Origin: Amycolatopsis alba DSM 44262
Lineage (GTDB): Bacteria; Actinomycetota; Actinomycetes; Mycobacteriales; Pseudonocardiaceae
Reading direction: 5' to 3'
NCBI RefSeq assembly: GCF_000384215.1
Contig: NZ_KB913032.1
Location: 248,001 to 312,000 of the forward strand
DNA length: 64,000 bases
This document shows positions 26,456 through 36,562 of the stretch, one piece after another (positions within the stretch are counted from its first letter, which is position 1; each line of letters starts with the position of its first letter). A program made the position numbers and the translations under genes. The notes below the pieces were generated by a model. The model was not told where the DNA came from. It worked only from the letters and a program-made list of their open reading frames with translations, and did no database searches.

Positions 26456-28837
26456 ATGCGAAGATTCCAGCGTGGCCTCGTGCTGCTCACGGCAGCCTTG
26501 GCGGTATCGAGCCTGACGACGGGGGTCTCGTCCGCGGACGAGCTGGGCCGCTCGCGGGCGGTGATCAGGTACACCGAGTTCGGGATCCCGCACATCGCGG
26601 CGAAGGATTTCGACGGGCTCGGCTACGGCTACGGGTTCGCCTCGGCCAAGGACAACATCTGTGAACTCGCGAACACCTATCTGACGGTGTCCGCGCGGCG
26701 GTCCGCGTACCTCGGGGCGGGCGGCCACGGCAACCCGGCGATGAGCGAAGCGGAGAACAACCTCGACAGCGACCTGCATTTCCAGCGGATCAACGATTCC
26801 GGCGTGGTCGAACGGCTCCTCGCGCAGCCCGCGCCGCTCGGCCCGCGAACGGAAGTGCGGCAACTGGCTTCCGGGTACGTCGAGGGCTACAACGCGTATC
26901 TGAAGCAGACCGGCGTCCGGCGCATCACCGATCCGGTGTGCCGCGGCGCGGACTGGGTCCGGCCGATCACCGAGCTGGACTTCTACCGGCACTTCTACGC
27001 CATCGCCTCGGTCGGCGGGCAGGGCATGCTCGCCTCGGACCTGGCCAGGACCCAGCCTCCGTCCACAAAGGACGTACCGGCCGCCGGGCCGGACGCGGCG
27101 CAGCGGATCGCCGAAGGGTTCCGCAAGGCCATGGGAACCGGCGAACTCGGCAGCAACGGCATCGCGATCGGCGGGGACGGGACACGGTCGGGCGGCGGGC
27201 TGCTGCTGGGGAATCCGCACTACCCGTGGCAGGGCGGGCGCCGGTTCTGGCAGTCACAGCTGACCATTCCCGGCCGCTTCGACGTCGCAGGCGGGAGCCT
27301 GCTGGGCATCCCGATGCCGCAGATCGGGCACACCGCCGACGTAGCGTGGACGCATACGGTGTCGACCGCGACCACCTTCGGCCTCTTCGAAGTGCCGCTG
27401 GTCCCCGGTGACCCGACGACGTACCTCGTCGACGGCAAACCGGAGAAGATGACCGCACGCGAGGTGAAGGTCGAGGTCAAGGAACCGGGTGGCGAGCGGA
27501 AGCAGGTCAGCCGCACGTTCTACGGGACCAGGTACGGCCAGGTCGTCGGGTCGGCCTTCGACGTGCCCATGCCGTGGACGACGAAGTCCGCGCACACCTT
27601 GCGGGACGGGAACGCGGGCAATCTCCGCGGCCTCAACACCTGGTTCGAACTGAGCGAAGCGCACAGCACCAAAGACGTCGCCGACACGCTCGCGCGCACG
27701 CAGGGCGTCCCGTGGGTCAACACCATCGCCGCCGACAGGGCGGGCAACGCGCTGTACAGCGACATCCAGGTGGTCCCGCACGTCACCGACGAGCTGGCCG
27801 CGACCTGTGGCACCCCGCTCGGGAACCAGCTGTTCGCGCTCGGCGGATTGTCCATCTTGGACGGTGGGAAGTCCTCGTGCGGCTGGGGTTCCGACCCGGA
27901 TTCCCTGGAACCGGGCCTGTTCGGGCCGTCCAAGCTGCCCTTGCAGCAGCGGCGTGACTACGAACTCAACGCCAACGACAGCGCCTGGCTCGCCAACGCC
28001 CGCGCGCCGATCGCGCCGCTCCCCCGGATCGTCGGCACGACCGGGACGACCCGATCGGACAGGACCAGGGAAGCGCTGATCTCCGCTGAAGAAGGTATGG
28101 CGGGCAAGGGTTTCACGCCGTCGTCGATGAAGGACCTGCTGTACCGCGACCGGAGCCGCACCGCCGAACTCGCCGCCGCCGACACGGCGAAGATGTGCGC
28201 GTCCTTCCCTGGCGGGCAGGCACCGTCCGCGTCCGGGCCGGTGCCCGTCGGCAACGCCTGCTCGACGCTCGCGTCCTGGGACCGCACCTTCCGGCTCGAC
28301 AGCCGCGGCGCGCTGTTCTTCCAGCGGTTCGCGGCCCGGCTCGGCGGGCTGCGGGACTTCTGGCAGGTCCCCTTCGACCCGGCCCAGCCGGTGACGACGC
28401 CGCGTTCACTCGCGACCGGGAACCCTGTCGTGCAGAAGGCTTTCGGTGACACGCTCACGGAATTCCGCGCCGGCGGCATCCCGGTCGACGGCAGGCTCGG
28501 CGACAACCAGACGGTGACGCGGGCCGGTCAGCGGATCCCGATCCACGGCGGGCCCGGCGGCCTGGGCGTGCTCAACGTGATCACGGCCCAGTGGGATCCG
28601 GCGGGCGGCAACCGCGAGGTCGCGCACGGATCCAGTTTCGTGCAGGTGGTCGGGTTCAGCGGCAAGGCCTGCCCGGACGTCTCGACGATCATGACGTACT
28701 CGCAGTCGACCGACGTCACGTCGCCGCATTTCGCCGACCAAACGCGGCTGTACTCGCGGGGCGGCTGGGTGCGGGGACGGTTCTGCGGTGCCGACATCGC
28801 GGCGTCACCGGAGCTGAAGGTGGTGCGGCTGCGGTAA
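26456..28837 (+). CDS. Secreted penicillin-acylase family N-terminal nucleophile amidase
   Basis: Exported Ntn hydrolase of 793 residues related to aculeacin A acylase, PvdQ and homoserine-lactone acylases. A signal peptide (residues 1-27) is followed by the alpha region (TEFGIPHIAAKDFDGLGYGY), a spacer, and the maturation site ELGS-NGIAIGG, where cleavage between Gly232 and Ser233 would free the nucleophile serine of the beta chain. The later conserved segments WTHTVSTATTFGLF, NTIAADRAGNALYSD and the Asn region RDYELNANDS fit the family. ATG 26456 has GGGGGAA upstream. It probably removes acyl chains from amides such as lipopeptides or signalling lactones; the substrate is unknown. Confidence 0.9.
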   Translation: MRRFQRGLVLLTAALAVSSLTTGVSSADELGRSRAVIRYTEFGIPHIAAKDFDGLGYGYGFASAKDNICELANTYLTVSARRSAYLGAGGHGNPAMSEAENNLDSDLHFQRINDSGVVERLLAQPAPLGPRTEVRQLASGYVEGYNAYLKQTGVRRITDPVCRGADWVRPITELDFYRHFYAIASVGGQGMLASDLARTQPPSTKDVPAAGPDAAQRIAEGFRKAMGTGELGSNGIAIGGDGTRSGGGLLLGNPHYPWQGGRRFWQSQLTIPGRFDVAGGSLLGIPMPQIGHTADVAWTHTVSTATTFGLFEVPLVPGDPTTYLVDGKPEKMTAREVKVEVKEPGGERKQVSRTFYGTRYGQVVGSAFDVPMPWTTKSAHTLRDGNAGNLRGLNTWFELSEAHSTKDVADTLARTQGVPWVNTIAADRAGNALYSDIQVVPHVTDELAATCGTPLGNQLFALGGLSILDGGKSSCGWGSDPDSLEPGLFGPSKLPLQQRRDYELNANDSAWLANARAPIAPLPRIVGTTGTTRSDRTREALISAEEGMAGKGFTPSSMKDLLYRDRSRTAELAAADTAKMCASFPGGQAPSASGPVPVGNACSTLASWDRTFRLDSRGALFFQRFAARLGGLRDFWQVPFDPAQPVTTPRSLATGNPVVQKAFGDTLTEFRAGGIPVDGRLGDNQTVTRAGQRIPIHGGPGGLGVLNVITAQWDPAGGNREVAHGSSFVQVVGFSGKACPDVSTIMTYSQSTDVTSPHFADQTRLYSRGGWVRGRFCGADIAASPELKVVRLR

Positions 28838-28992
28838 GCACCGGGCCGCACTCGCGTGCTTGAAGACGGAACTCGCGTGATCGGAGACGGAACTCGCGTG
28901 ATCAGACACCGCACACCCGAGTGCGGCGTCCAGACACGTGAGTTCCGTTTCTGATCACGCGAATGACGCCTTCGTCCTGGCTGCGAGAACCG
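28838..28992. repeat. Direct and inverted repeat cluster between convergent genes
   Basis: This gap holds GACGGAACTCGCGTGATC twice in tandem (28865-28882, 28886-28903; period 21), an inverted relative near 28935-28961, a perfect 11-bp pair CGCGTGATCAG (28895-28905)/CTGATCACGCG (28951-28961) and an outer pair CCGCACTCG/CGAGTGCGG. No gene is seen. It lies between two convergent stops and may terminate both. Confidence 0.75.
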
Positions 28993-29391
28993 CTACTGGG
29001 GTTGCTGTTGCTGGCTCGGCAGGGTCCCGGCCGCCATCCGCCGGGCCACGTCCCGCCGCAGCCACAGCAGCCACAGCCAGATCCCGAGGAAGATCACCCC
29101 GAGGATCGCCACGGCGGGCAGCGCGACGAAGAACGCGATCAGGGCGACCTGCAGCACGAGCACCGCGGGCACCGCCCAGGGCTTCTTCAGGAAACCGCAC
29201 AGCACGATCAGCGCGACCGCGACAGCGATCACCGACCAGCCGGTGACCGAGCCGATCCCGCTGCCGAGTTTCGCCACCACCGGCAGCGCCAGCGCGACGG
29301 TGATGCCCTCCATGATCAGGGAACCGGCCATCACGCCGCGGAAGGACTTCATCGGGTCCTTGGCCGGCGGCTTCGGGGTCTCGTCGGTCAC
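28993..29391 (-). CDS. DUF4233 domain membrane protein
   Basis: A 132-residue protein with four predicted membrane helices (about 22-42, 48-66, 72-93 and 95-110) and a short charged tail. The opening KSFRGVMAGSLIMEGITVAL is the DUF4233 signature, and the gene follows folC with a GTGA overlap, the constant position of this family in actinobacteria. The function is unknown. Coupling to folC suggests co-expression rather than a proven role in folate metabolism. Confidence 0.88.
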   Translation of the reverse strand: MTDETPKPPAKDPMKSFRGVMAGSLIMEGITVALALPVVAKLGSGIGSVTGWSVIAVAVALIVLCGFLKKPWAVPAVLVLQVALIAFFVALPAVAILGVIFLGIWLWLLWLRRDVARRMAAGTLPSQQQQPQ

Positions 29392-31064
29392 GCCGGCTCC
29401 TTACCGAACAGGGTCCTGGCCTCGCCCGCGGTGACGACCGAGCCGGTGACCAGCACACCGCCGCCCGCCAGAGGTTCCTCCGGGTCGTCGCTCTGCTCGA
29501 CGAGGCCGATGGCGGTTTCGATCGCGGCGTCCAGGCTCGGTTCGGCCACGACGCGGTCTTCGCCGAAGATCGAGATGGCGATGTCGTTGAGTTCGTCGAG
29601 CGGCATCGCGCGCGGGGACGAGTTCTTGGTGACGACGATCTCGGTGACGACCGGTTCGAGGGCGTCCAGGATTCCCCTCGCGTCCTTCTCGGCCATCACG
29701 CCGACCACGGCGGCGAGGCGCCGGAAGGCGAACTCCTCGGCGACGGTGGTGGCGAGCGCCTTGGCGCCGTGCGGGTTGTGCGCGGCGTCGAGCAGCACGG
29801 TCGGTGCGGCGCGGACGCGCTCCAGCCTGCCGGGGGTCTCCACCTCGGCGAAGGCCTCTCGAACGGCTTCGACGACCAGTTGTTTGTCCTTGCCCGCGCC
29901 GAAGAAGGCTTCGACGGCGGCCAGTGCGAGCGCGGCGTTGGCCGCCTGGTGCGCGCCGTGCAGCGGCAGGAAGATCTCGTCGTAGACCCCGCCGAGGCCC
30001 TGCAGCTTCAGCAGCTGCCCGCCGACGGCGATCTCGCGTTCCAGCACGCCGAACTCGCTGCCCGCGCGGGCGACGGCCGCGTCGACCTCGACGGCGCGTT
30101 CCAGCAGGATCTTCTGCACGTCGGGGTCCTGCTCGGCGATGACCGCGACGCTGCCGGGCTTGATGATCCCGGCCTTCTCCACCGCGGCTTTGACCGGGGA
30201 ACCGCCGAAGTACTCGACGTGGTCGACGCCGATCGGCGTGATGACGGCGACGTCGCCGTCCGCGACGTTGGTGGCGTCCCAGGAGCCGCCGAGACCGGTT
30301 TCGACGACCGCGGCCTCGACGGGCGCGTCGGCGAAGGCCGCGAACGCCATCCCGGTGAGCACCTCGAACTTGCTCATCGGCACCCCGTCGGGCCCGCCCG
30401 CGTTGTCCACCATGGTCACGTACGGCGCGACGTCGCGATACAGGTCGACGTACGCGGCGGCGGAGATGGGGACGCCGTCCAGCGCGATCCGCTCGGTGAC
30501 CAGCTGCAGATGCGGGCTCGTGTACCGGCCGACGCGCAGGCCCATCCGGGTCAGCAGCGCGTCGATCATCCGCGTGGTCGAACCCTTGCCGTTGGTCCCG
30601 GCGACGTGCAGCACCGGGTAGCCGCGGTGCGGTTCACCCATGAGGTTGACCAGGGCCGCGATCCGGGCGAGGGACGGTTCGATCTTGGTCTCGGGCCAGC
30701 GCTGGTTCAGCTCGGCCTCGACGGCGAGCAGTTCGCGGCGCGCCTGCTGGCCGTTGGGGTCGGACGGGGTGAACTCGTCGCCCTGGTCGTCCAGTTCGTG
30801 CAGTTCCACGTCCTCGGGGGCGACGAGGTCCGGCACGGGCCCGAGCGCGAGGTTGTCCCCCAGCTGCCCGATCCCGCCGATCCCGCCGCCGGCGCCGCCG
30901 CCCGCCTGGTACGCGGCGTCGGGTGCGTCCAGATCCGGGTCGGTGTCGTCGGCCGGATCGTGGGCGCGTGCCCCCAATTCGTCGACACCGGCGAAACTGT
31001 CCAGATCTGCCAGGTCCGGGGATTCCCTGAAATCTTCGGAATCCCGGCCGTCACCTCGCGGCAC
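29388..31064 (-). CDS. folC: Folylpolyglutamate/dihydrofolate synthase with acidic N-terminal extension
   Basis: Mur-ligase-type enzyme that adds glutamate to folates (and makes dihydrofolate). The P-loop HVAGTNGKGSTTRMID is near residue 153, followed by YTSPHLQLVTERI, ETGLGGSWDATN and LLDAAHNPHGAKAL. The GTG at 31064 has AGGAGA upstream and gives 558 residues. The P-loop sits about 100 residues later than in typical FolC because of an N-terminal extension that is Asp/Glu-rich, then Gly-rich, and looks disordered. The gene is divergent from the methyltransferase and overlaps the DUF4233 gene by 4 nt. Confidence 0.94.
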   Translation of the reverse strand: MPRGDGRDSEDFRESPDLADLDSFAGVDELGARAHDPADDTDPDLDAPDAAYQAGGGAGGGIGGIGQLGDNLALGPVPDLVAPEDVELHELDDQGDEFTPSDPNGQQARRELLAVEAELNQRWPETKIEPSLARIAALVNLMGEPHRGYPVLHVAGTNGKGSTTRMIDALLTRMGLRVGRYTSPHLQLVTERIALDGVPISAAAYVDLYRDVAPYVTMVDNAGGPDGVPMSKFEVLTGMAFAAFADAPVEAAVVETGLGGSWDATNVADGDVAVITPIGVDHVEYFGGSPVKAAVEKAGIIKPGSVAVIAEQDPDVQKILLERAVEVDAAVARAGSEFGVLEREIAVGGQLLKLQGLGGVYDEIFLPLHGAHQAANAALALAAVEAFFGAGKDKQLVVEAVREAFAEVETPGRLERVRAAPTVLLDAAHNPHGAKALATTVAEEFAFRRLAAVVGVMAEKDARGILDALEPVVTEIVVTKNSSPRAMPLDELNDIAISIFGEDRVVAEPSLDAAIETAIGLVEQSDDPEEPLAGGGVLVTGSVVTAGEARTLFGKEPA

Positions 31065-31134
31065 GAACTCTCCTCTTAGCCTTGCTGCCTGTCGGGCCGA
31101 GTCTACGTGCGGCTTTTGCTGGCACTCTCGACGC

Positions 31135-31764
31135 ATGGGGTTCAACCACAACGACCACTACCACCCGCTGCTGCTCGACCACCTGCCGCCCGGTCCGGGG
31201 GTGGCGCTGGACGTGGGCTGCGGCGGCGGACGGTTCGCCCGGCGGCTCGCGGCGACCGGTATGCACGTCGAGGCGATCGACCGGTCCGGCCCGATGATCG
31301 ACCTGGCCCGTGCGGCGGGCTCGCCGGGCCCCGGCACGATCTCGTACCGGCAGGCCGACGTCTCCGCCGAGAAGCTGCCGGAGGGCGCGTACGACTTCAT
31401 CTCCTGCCTCGCGTCGCTGCATCATGTGCCCTTCGACACGGTCACGAGGCTGCGGGACGCGCTGGTCCCCGGCGGGGTGCTGGCCGTGCTCGGCCTCGGC
31501 AAGCCCAGCACGCCCGCCGACTACGCGCGTGCCCTGGTGGCCTCGCCGGTCAACGCGCTGGCCAGGGTGGTCGTGTACGCGGGCGAACGGCTCAACGGCG
31601 GGATCGATCCGCTGCCGACGGCGCCCATCCACGAGACCTTCCCCCCGATGAACCGGATCCGGCGTGACGCGGCCCGGCTGCTGCCGGGAAGCAGGCTCCG
31701 GAGCCTGCTCTTCTACCGCTATCTCCTCGTCTACCGCAGACCCGAAGAAGACCACCCGATGTGA
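31135..31764 (+). CDS. Class I SAM-dependent methyltransferase
   Basis: A 209-residue methyltransferase with motif I VALDVGCGGGRFARRLAATG (residues 22-41), an acidic residue at the end of strand 2 (EAIDRSG), motif II YDFISCLASLHHVP and motif III GGVLAVLGLG. It resembles small UbiE/COQ5-type enzymes; the substrate is unknown. The ATG at 31135 has no ribosome site, and a CACTCT hexamer lies 6 nt upstream, so a leaderless mRNA is possible. It is divergent from folC and precedes an exported SGNH hydrolase by about 110 nt. Confidence 0.88.
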   Translation: MGFNHNDHYHPLLLDHLPPGPGVALDVGCGGGRFARRLAATGMHVEAIDRSGPMIDLARAAGSPGPGTISYRQADVSAEKLPEGAYDFISCLASLHHVPFDTVTRLRDALVPGGVLAVLGLGKPSTPADYARALVASPVNALARVVVYAGERLNGGIDPLPTAPIHETFPPMNRIRRDAARLLPGSRLRSLLFYRYLLVYRRPEEDHPM

Positions 31765-31872
31765 CACCCCAAGCGGGTGAAACCGGGACCCGACCACCCG
31801 ATCGGCGGCGCCGACCCGGCCGGATGCGGTTCATTTTTGATGAGGCCATCCAGTCCGGAGATCGGGGTCCTC

Positions 31873-32748
31873 ATGCGCTTCAGACGCGTCTTGTTCGCGG
31901 CCGTCTCGACCGTCGTCCTGCTGATCGCTTCCACCACGGCGGCCACCGCCGCCACGCGGTCCTACCGGAACTACGTCGCGCTGGGTGATTCGTACACTTC
32001 CGGGCCGCTCATCCCGCTCCCCCGCCTCGACCCGCTCTTCTGCGGCAAATCGACGCAGAACTACCCGTCGATGCTCGCCGCGGCGCTGCACGTCCGCTCG
32101 TTCACCGACATCAGCTGTGGCGGCGCCGACACGAGCAACATGACGCAGCGGCAGAGTGTGTTCCTCGGCAGCAACCCGCCGCAGTTCAGCGCCCTGCGTG
32201 CGAACACCGACCTGGTCACCGTCGGGATCGGCGGCAACGACTACGGCGTCTTCGGCACGCTCGTCGGCACCTGCCCGTCCCTGCGCGCGGCCGATCCCAC
32301 CGGGAACCCGTGCCAGGACAGGTTCACCTCGGGCGGTGTCGACACCATCAAGGCCAAGATCGCCGAAACCGGCAAGAACGTCGAGAAGGTACTGGCCGGG
32401 ATCCACGCCCGCTCGCCGCGCGCCGACGTGGTCGTCGTCGGCTATCCGCGGATCGCGCCGGAGTCCGGTCACTGCCCGAAGATCCTGCCCTTCGCAGACG
32501 GTGACTACGCCTGGCTCAACACCGTCGAGAAGGCGTTGAACTCGGCGATCGAGAAGGCCGTCGCCGCCGACGGGGATTCGTCCTTTGTGGACACCTACGG
32601 TCCGTCCGCCGGGCACGACGCCTGCGCGCCGGACGGTGCCGCGTGGATCAACGGGCAGCACACGAAACTGCTCGCCGCGGCCGCTTACCACCCCTACCGC
32701 GCGGGGATGGCGGGCGTGGCCGGAGTGGTCCTGCGCCACCTCCGCTGA
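31873..32748 (+). CDS. Secreted SGNH/GDSL hydrolase
   Basis: Exported esterase/lipase of 291 residues. Signal peptide at residues 1-28 (VLFAAVSTVVLLIASTTAATA). Block I GDSYTSGP carries the nucleophile Ser, the Gly of block II is in DISCGGAD, block III is GIGGNDYGVFG, and the C-terminal His is in AAAYHPYRAGM with its Asp three residues upstream replaced in spacing (ACAPDGAAWINGQH is also nearby). Six or more cysteines suggest disulfides, as in Streptomyces secreted lipases. ATG 31873 is chosen for the signal peptide and the GGGG upstream. It converges on valS across a perfect palindrome. Confidence 0.9.
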   Translation: MRFRRVLFAAVSTVVLLIASTTAATAATRSYRNYVALGDSYTSGPLIPLPRLDPLFCGKSTQNYPSMLAAALHVRSFTDISCGGADTSNMTQRQSVFLGSNPPQFSALRANTDLVTVGIGGNDYGVFGTLVGTCPSLRAADPTGNPCQDRFTSGGVDTIKAKIAETGKNVEKVLAGIHARSPRADVVVVGYPRIAPESGHCPKILPFADGDYAWLNTVEKALNSAIEKAVAADGDSSFVDTYGPSAGHDACAPDGAAWINGQHTKLLAAAAYHPYRAGMAGVAGVVLRHLR

Positions 32749-32753
32749 ACGCC

Positions 32754-32800
32754 GTGAACGGTCCGTTCCTGGCGAATTTCGCCAGGAACGGACCGTTCAC
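32754..32800. repeat. Perfect 23-bp palindrome between SGNH hydrolase and valS
   Basis: The arm at 32754-32776 (beginning GTGAACGGTCCGTTCCTGG) pairs exactly with 32778-32800 across a single base, so the working loop is 3-5 nt. The palindrome fills most of the 60-nt gap between two convergent stops. There is no U-tract. It belongs to the same positional class as the 18600 and 46440 palindromes but uses a different word. Confidence 0.85.
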
Positions 32801-32808
32801 AGCACTCG

Positions 32809-35442
32809 TCAGGATGCGGGAAGAGCCGCCAGCCGGGCGTTGATGCGCTCGATGTCCGCCACCGCGGTCTCCTGGCGGGCCCGGATCTTGCCGATCACCG
32901 GCTCCGGTGCCTTGTCGATGAAGGCCTGGTTGCCGAGTTTGGCCTCGGCCTGGGCCAGCTCCTTCTCCGCGGCACCCAGATCCTTCTGCAAACGTTTGCG
33001 TTCAGCGGCGACGTCGATCGTGCCGGACAGGTCCAGTTCGACGGTGACGACACCGGCCGAAAGCCCGACCTCCAGCGACGCGCTCGGCGCGAAACCGTCT
33101 TCCGGCTGGGTGAGCCGGACCAGCGAGCGGATCGGCTCGTCGTGCCCGGTGATCTCGGCGAACCCGTCGCCGGACAGCCGCGCGGCCACCTTCTGGCTGG
33201 GCTTGAGGCCCTGGTCCGCACGGAACCGGCGGACCTCGGTGACCAGCTTCTGCACGTCCGCGATCCGCTTGTCGGCGACCGCGTCGGCGTAGGAACCGTC
33301 CGCCACCGGCCACGGGGCGATCACCAGCGACTCGCGGCCGGTCAGCGCCGTCCACAGCTTCTCGGTGATGAACGGGATGAACGGGTGCAGCAGCTTCAGC
33401 ACGGTGTCGAACACGTGCCCGAGCACCGCGCGCGTCGCCGTCACACGGGCCTCGTCACCCTGGAAGACCTGGACCTTCGACAGCTCCAGGTACCAGTCGC
33501 ACAGCTCGGTCCAGGTGAACTGGTAGAGCAGGTCCGTCGCCTTGGCGAACTGGTAGTCCGCCAGGTACGCCGTGACGTCGGTGACGACGCTGTCGAGCCT
33601 GCCGAGGATCCAGCGGTCGGCCTCGGTGAGATCGGCGGCGGCGGGCAGCGGGGCGTTCGCGTCCGCGCCGTTCATCATGGCGAACTTGGTGGCGTTCCAG
33701 AGCTTCGTGGTGAAGTTCCGGGAGCCCGCGACCCATTCCTCGCCGATCGGCACGTCGGTGCCGGGGTTGGCGCCACGCGTGAGGGTGAAGCGCAGCGCGT
33801 CGGTGCCGTAGCGGTCCATCCACTCGATGGGGTCGACACCGTTGCCCGCGGTCTTCGACATCTTCTTGCCGAACTGGTCGCGGACCATGCCGTGCAGCGC
33901 GATGGTCTTGAACGGCGCCTCGCCGGTGGCGTAGAGGCCGAACATCATCATCCGCACGACCCAGAAGAACAGGATGTCGTAGCCGGTGACCAGCACCGAC
34001 GTCGGATAGAACTTGTTCAGGTCCGGCGTCTTCTCCGGCCAGCCGAGGGTGGAGAACGGCCACAGACCCGAGGAGAACCAGGTGTCGAGGACGTCCGGGT
34101 CCTGGGTCCAGCCCTCGCCCGACGGCGGCTCCTCGTCCGGTCCGACGCAGACGACCTCGTCGTTCGGGCCATACCAGACCGGGATGCGGTGGCCCCACCA
34201 CAGCTGACGCGAGATGCACCAGTCGTGCAGGTTGTCGACCCAGTCGAAGTAGCGCTTCTCCATCTCCGGCGGGTGGACGTTCACCCGGCCGTCGCGCACC
34301 GCGTCGCCCGCGGCCTTCGCGAGCGGCCCGACCTTGACGAACCACTGCAGCGACAGGCGCGGCTCGATCGGCTCCTTCGAACGCTCCGAGTGCCCGACAC
34401 TGTGCAGGTACGGACGCTTTTCCGCGACGATGCGGCCCTGCTCGCGCAGCTTCTCCCGCACCGCGACACGGGCCTCGAACCGGTCCATACCGTCGAACTC
34501 GGTGCCGGTGCCGTCGATGCGGCCCTGCTCGTCCATGATCGTGATCATCGGCAGGTCGTGCCGCTGGCCGATCTCGAAGTCGTTCGGGTCGTGCGCGGGG
34601 GTCACCTTGACCGCGCCGGTGCCGAACTCCGGGTCGACGTGCTTGTCCGCGACGATCGGGATCCGGCGCCCGGTCAGCGGCAGCTCGACCTCGGTGCCGA
34701 TGAGGTGCGTGTAGCGCTCGTCGTCCGGGTGAACCGCGACGGCGGTGTCGCCGAGCATCGTCTCCATCCGGGTGGTGGCCACGACGATCGCGTTCTCGCC
34801 GTCGCCGTAGCGCATCGAGACGAGTTCGCCCTCGACCTCTTCGTGCTTCACCTCGGCGTCGGACAGCACCGACCGCAGCTCCGGCGACCAGTTCACCAGA
34901 CGCTCGGCGCGATAGATCAGGCCGTCGTCGAAGAGCTTCTTGAAGATCGTGTTGACGGCCTTGGACAGGCCGTCGTCCATGGTGAACCGCTCGCGGGTCC
35001 AGTCGACACCCTCGCCGAGGCGCTTCATCTGGGCGAGGATCTTGCCGCCGTGCTCGTTCTTCCACTGCCAGACGCGCTCGACGAAGGCCTCGCGGCCGAG
35101 CTCGCGGCGGCTGGTGCCCTCGGCGCGGAGCTGCTTCTCGACCAGCGCGTGGACCGCGATACTCGCGTGGTCCATCCCCGGCAGGTACAGCGTCTCGTCA
35201 CCGAGCATGCGGTGGAAGCGGGTGGTGGCGTCGATCAGGGTGTGCTCGAACGCGTGCCCGATGTGCAGCGAACCGGTCACGTTCGGGGGCGGGATGACTA
35301 CCGTGAACGGCGGCTTGTCCGACGTGGGGTCGGCCGTGAAGTACCCGGCGTCTACCCAGGACTGGTAGAGCGAGGCTTCTTCGTCGGCCGGGTTCCAGGC
35401 ACCCGGTAGGTCGGTCTGCTGCGGCTGGGCGTTCTCGGTCAC
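32809..35442 (-). CDS. valS: Valyl-tRNA synthetase
   Basis: Class I synthetase of 877 residues that charges tRNA-Val and edits threonine. The HIGH motif is [12 protein letters not shown] near residue 64, the editing domain follows ([19 protein letters not shown]), and the KMSKS motif is [10 protein letters not shown] near 525. The anticodon-binding domain and a C-terminal coiled coil ([20 protein letters not shown]) complete it. The GTG at 35442 (protein start VTENAQPQQ) is preferred because TAGACT ends 7 nt upstream and no ribosome site exists. The gene keeps its conserved place between clpX and folC, although other genes separate them here. Confidence 0.97.
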   Translation of the reverse strand: MTENAQPQQTDLPGAWNPADEEASLYQSWVDAGYFTADPTSDKPPFTVVIPPPNVTGSLHIGHAFEHTLIDATTRFHRMLGDETLYLPGMDHASIAVHALVEKQLRAEGTSRRELGREAFVERVWQWKNEHGGKILAQMKRLGEGVDWTRERFTMDDGLSKAVNTIFKKLFDDGLIYRAERLVNWSPELRSVLSDAEVKHEEVEGELVSMRYGDGENAIVVATTRMETMLGDTAVAVHPDDERYTHLIGTEVELPLTGRRIPIVADKHVDPEFGTGAVKVTPAHDPNDFEIGQRHDLPMITIMDEQGRIDGTGTEFDGMDRFEARVAVREKLREQGRIVAEKRPYLHSVGHSERSKEPIEPRLSLQWFVKVGPLAKAAGDAVRDGRVNVHPPEMEKRYFDWVDNLHDWCISRQLWWGHRIPVWYGPNDEVVCVGPDEEPPSGEGWTQDPDVLDTWFSSGLWPFSTLGWPEKTPDLNKFYPTSVLVTGYDILFFWVVRMMMFGLYATGEAPFKTIALHGMVRDQFGKKMSKTAGNGVDPIEWMDRYGTDALRFTLTRGANPGTDVPIGEEWVAGSRNFTTKLWNATKFAMMNGADANAPLPAAADLTEADRWILGRLDSVVTDVTAYLADYQFAKATDLLYQFTWTELCDWYLELSKVQVFQGDEARVTATRAVLGHVFDTVLKLLHPFIPFITEKLWTALTGRESLVIAPWPVADGSYADAVADKRIADVQKLVTEVRRFRADQGLKPSQKVAARLSGDGFAEITGHDEPIRSLVRLTQPEDGFAPSASLEVGLSAGVVTVELDLSGTIDVAAERKRLQKDLGAAEKELAQAEAKLGNQAFIDKAPEPVIGKIRARQETAVADIERINARLAALPAS

Positions 35443-35449
35443 ATTGTCA

Positions 35450-35455
35450 AGTCTA
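35450..35455 (-). promoter_or_regulatory. -10 element of a leaderless valS promoter
   Basis: Read on the minus strand, TAGACT is followed by 7 nt and the valS GTG, so transcription probably begins at the start codon. The -35 (AGCAAC or TGAGCA at 17-19 bp) is weak. No T-box or other leader structure can then precede valS. Confidence 0.45.
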
Positions 35456-35548
35456 CGAACCCCCTCCACCGAGTTGCTCACCGGCCGTAACGCTCGCCGT
35501 TCCCCGCCGATGAGGTTTTGTCGCAAAGCACTGGGGAGAGGCTCGTTC

Positions 35549-36532
35549 ATGGAAGACAGCCGGATGGAGACGCATCCGGATCTGCTGGATCCGGAATGGC
35601 GCAGCCGCGCCGAACGCGACGCTCGGCGCGGCGCGAAAAAGGAACTCAGACAGCGGCGGAAGCAGACTCCGCGCCGCCGTTTCCGGCGGGGTTTCCGGAT
35701 GTCCCGTGGCCGCCGTGTCCTGGTCCTGTTCCTGGCACTGACCGTGGTCCTGCTCGTGGCCGCGACGATCGTCGTGCGGCAGCTGCGGGACACCGGCTCC
35801 GGGCAGCCCCCGAAGGCGGCTCCGGTGCCCGTCGGCGTCGACCTCGACCGGCCTTACGACCGCACCCCGGCGGCGACCTGGGGCGAAGGGCTCGCCGGGA
35901 TCATCGTGCCGCCGGGCCAGGCCGTCGGTGACTTCACCGCGGAGGAGGTCGACGCGGCGTATCGCAAGGCGACGGAGGCCATCGCGGCCGCCCGGCTCGG
36001 CTCCCGTGCGCTGGGCGGCGACGGCTCGGAACTGCTCGCCCTGCTGAACCCGAACGAGCGCGCCCGGCTCGAAGCGACGCTGACGAGCGCGCCGACCGTG
36101 GAAAAGGGCAAGTACCTGACCCTCATCGGGCCGAACCGGCTGCTTCCGGCGCGTCCGCGCATGATCGGCTCTCTCACGGCGAAGGCGGCTCGTAAGGGCG
36201 AGCTGATCGTCCACGCGAGTTATGTGACCGCGTACGCCTTCGACGTACGCCCTGGCGACGCTCGCTCGCCGGTGGACATCGTCCCGTTCGTCCGTGACGA
36301 AGAGGACTACATGATCCGCAAGGAGCCGTCGTTCGCGAAGGGGGACGCAGGACTCGGCCTCGGCGACAGCGCGGGCTTCACGTCGCGCATGGCCTGCGAC
36401 GCGATCAAGACCGGCGTCCTGGCGCCCCAGTACGCTGACAAGGGCGGACCCGTCTACGGCGCGCCAGCTGTCGAAGAAGCCGCCACCTACGACCCGACGA
36501 AACCCCTGCCGACGAGGGACGCCTGCGGGTAG
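35549..36532 (+). CDS. Single-pass membrane protein, ETHPDLxDP family (long member)
   Basis: A 327-residue protein of unknown function. The cytoplasmic N-terminus carries [12 protein letters not shown] and then [12 protein letters not shown], shared with the next gene. A basic stretch ([15 protein letters not shown]) leads into one membrane helix at about 55-77 ([20 protein letters not shown]). The outer domain of about 245 residues has two cysteines near the end and no recognised fold. GGGGAGAG precedes the ATG. The second gene of the pair starts 30 nt after its stop, so they are probably co-transcribed. It is divergent from valS. Confidence 0.72.
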   Translation: MEDSRMETHPDLLDPEWRSRAERDARRGAKKELRQRRKQTPRRRFRRGFRMSRGRRVLVLFLALTVVLLVAATIVVRQLRDTGSGQPPKAAPVPVGVDLDRPYDRTPAATWGEGLAGIIVPPGQAVGDFTAEEVDAAYRKATEAIAAARLGSRALGGDGSELLALLNPNERARLEATLTSAPTVEKGKYLTLIGPNRLLPARPRMIGSLTAKAARKGELIVHASYVTAYAFDVRPGDARSPVDIVPFVRDEEDYMIRKEPSFAKGDAGLGLGDSAGFTSRMACDAIKTGVLAPQYADKGGPVYGAPAVEEAATYDPTKPLPTRDACG

Positions 36533-36562
36533 TCGGCCGAACCCCTGGGGAAGAGGACCGAG

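Noticed and set aside
33142..35409. 755-codon open frame opposite valS
   Set aside because: Antisense shadow of an essential, fully conserved synthetase gene.
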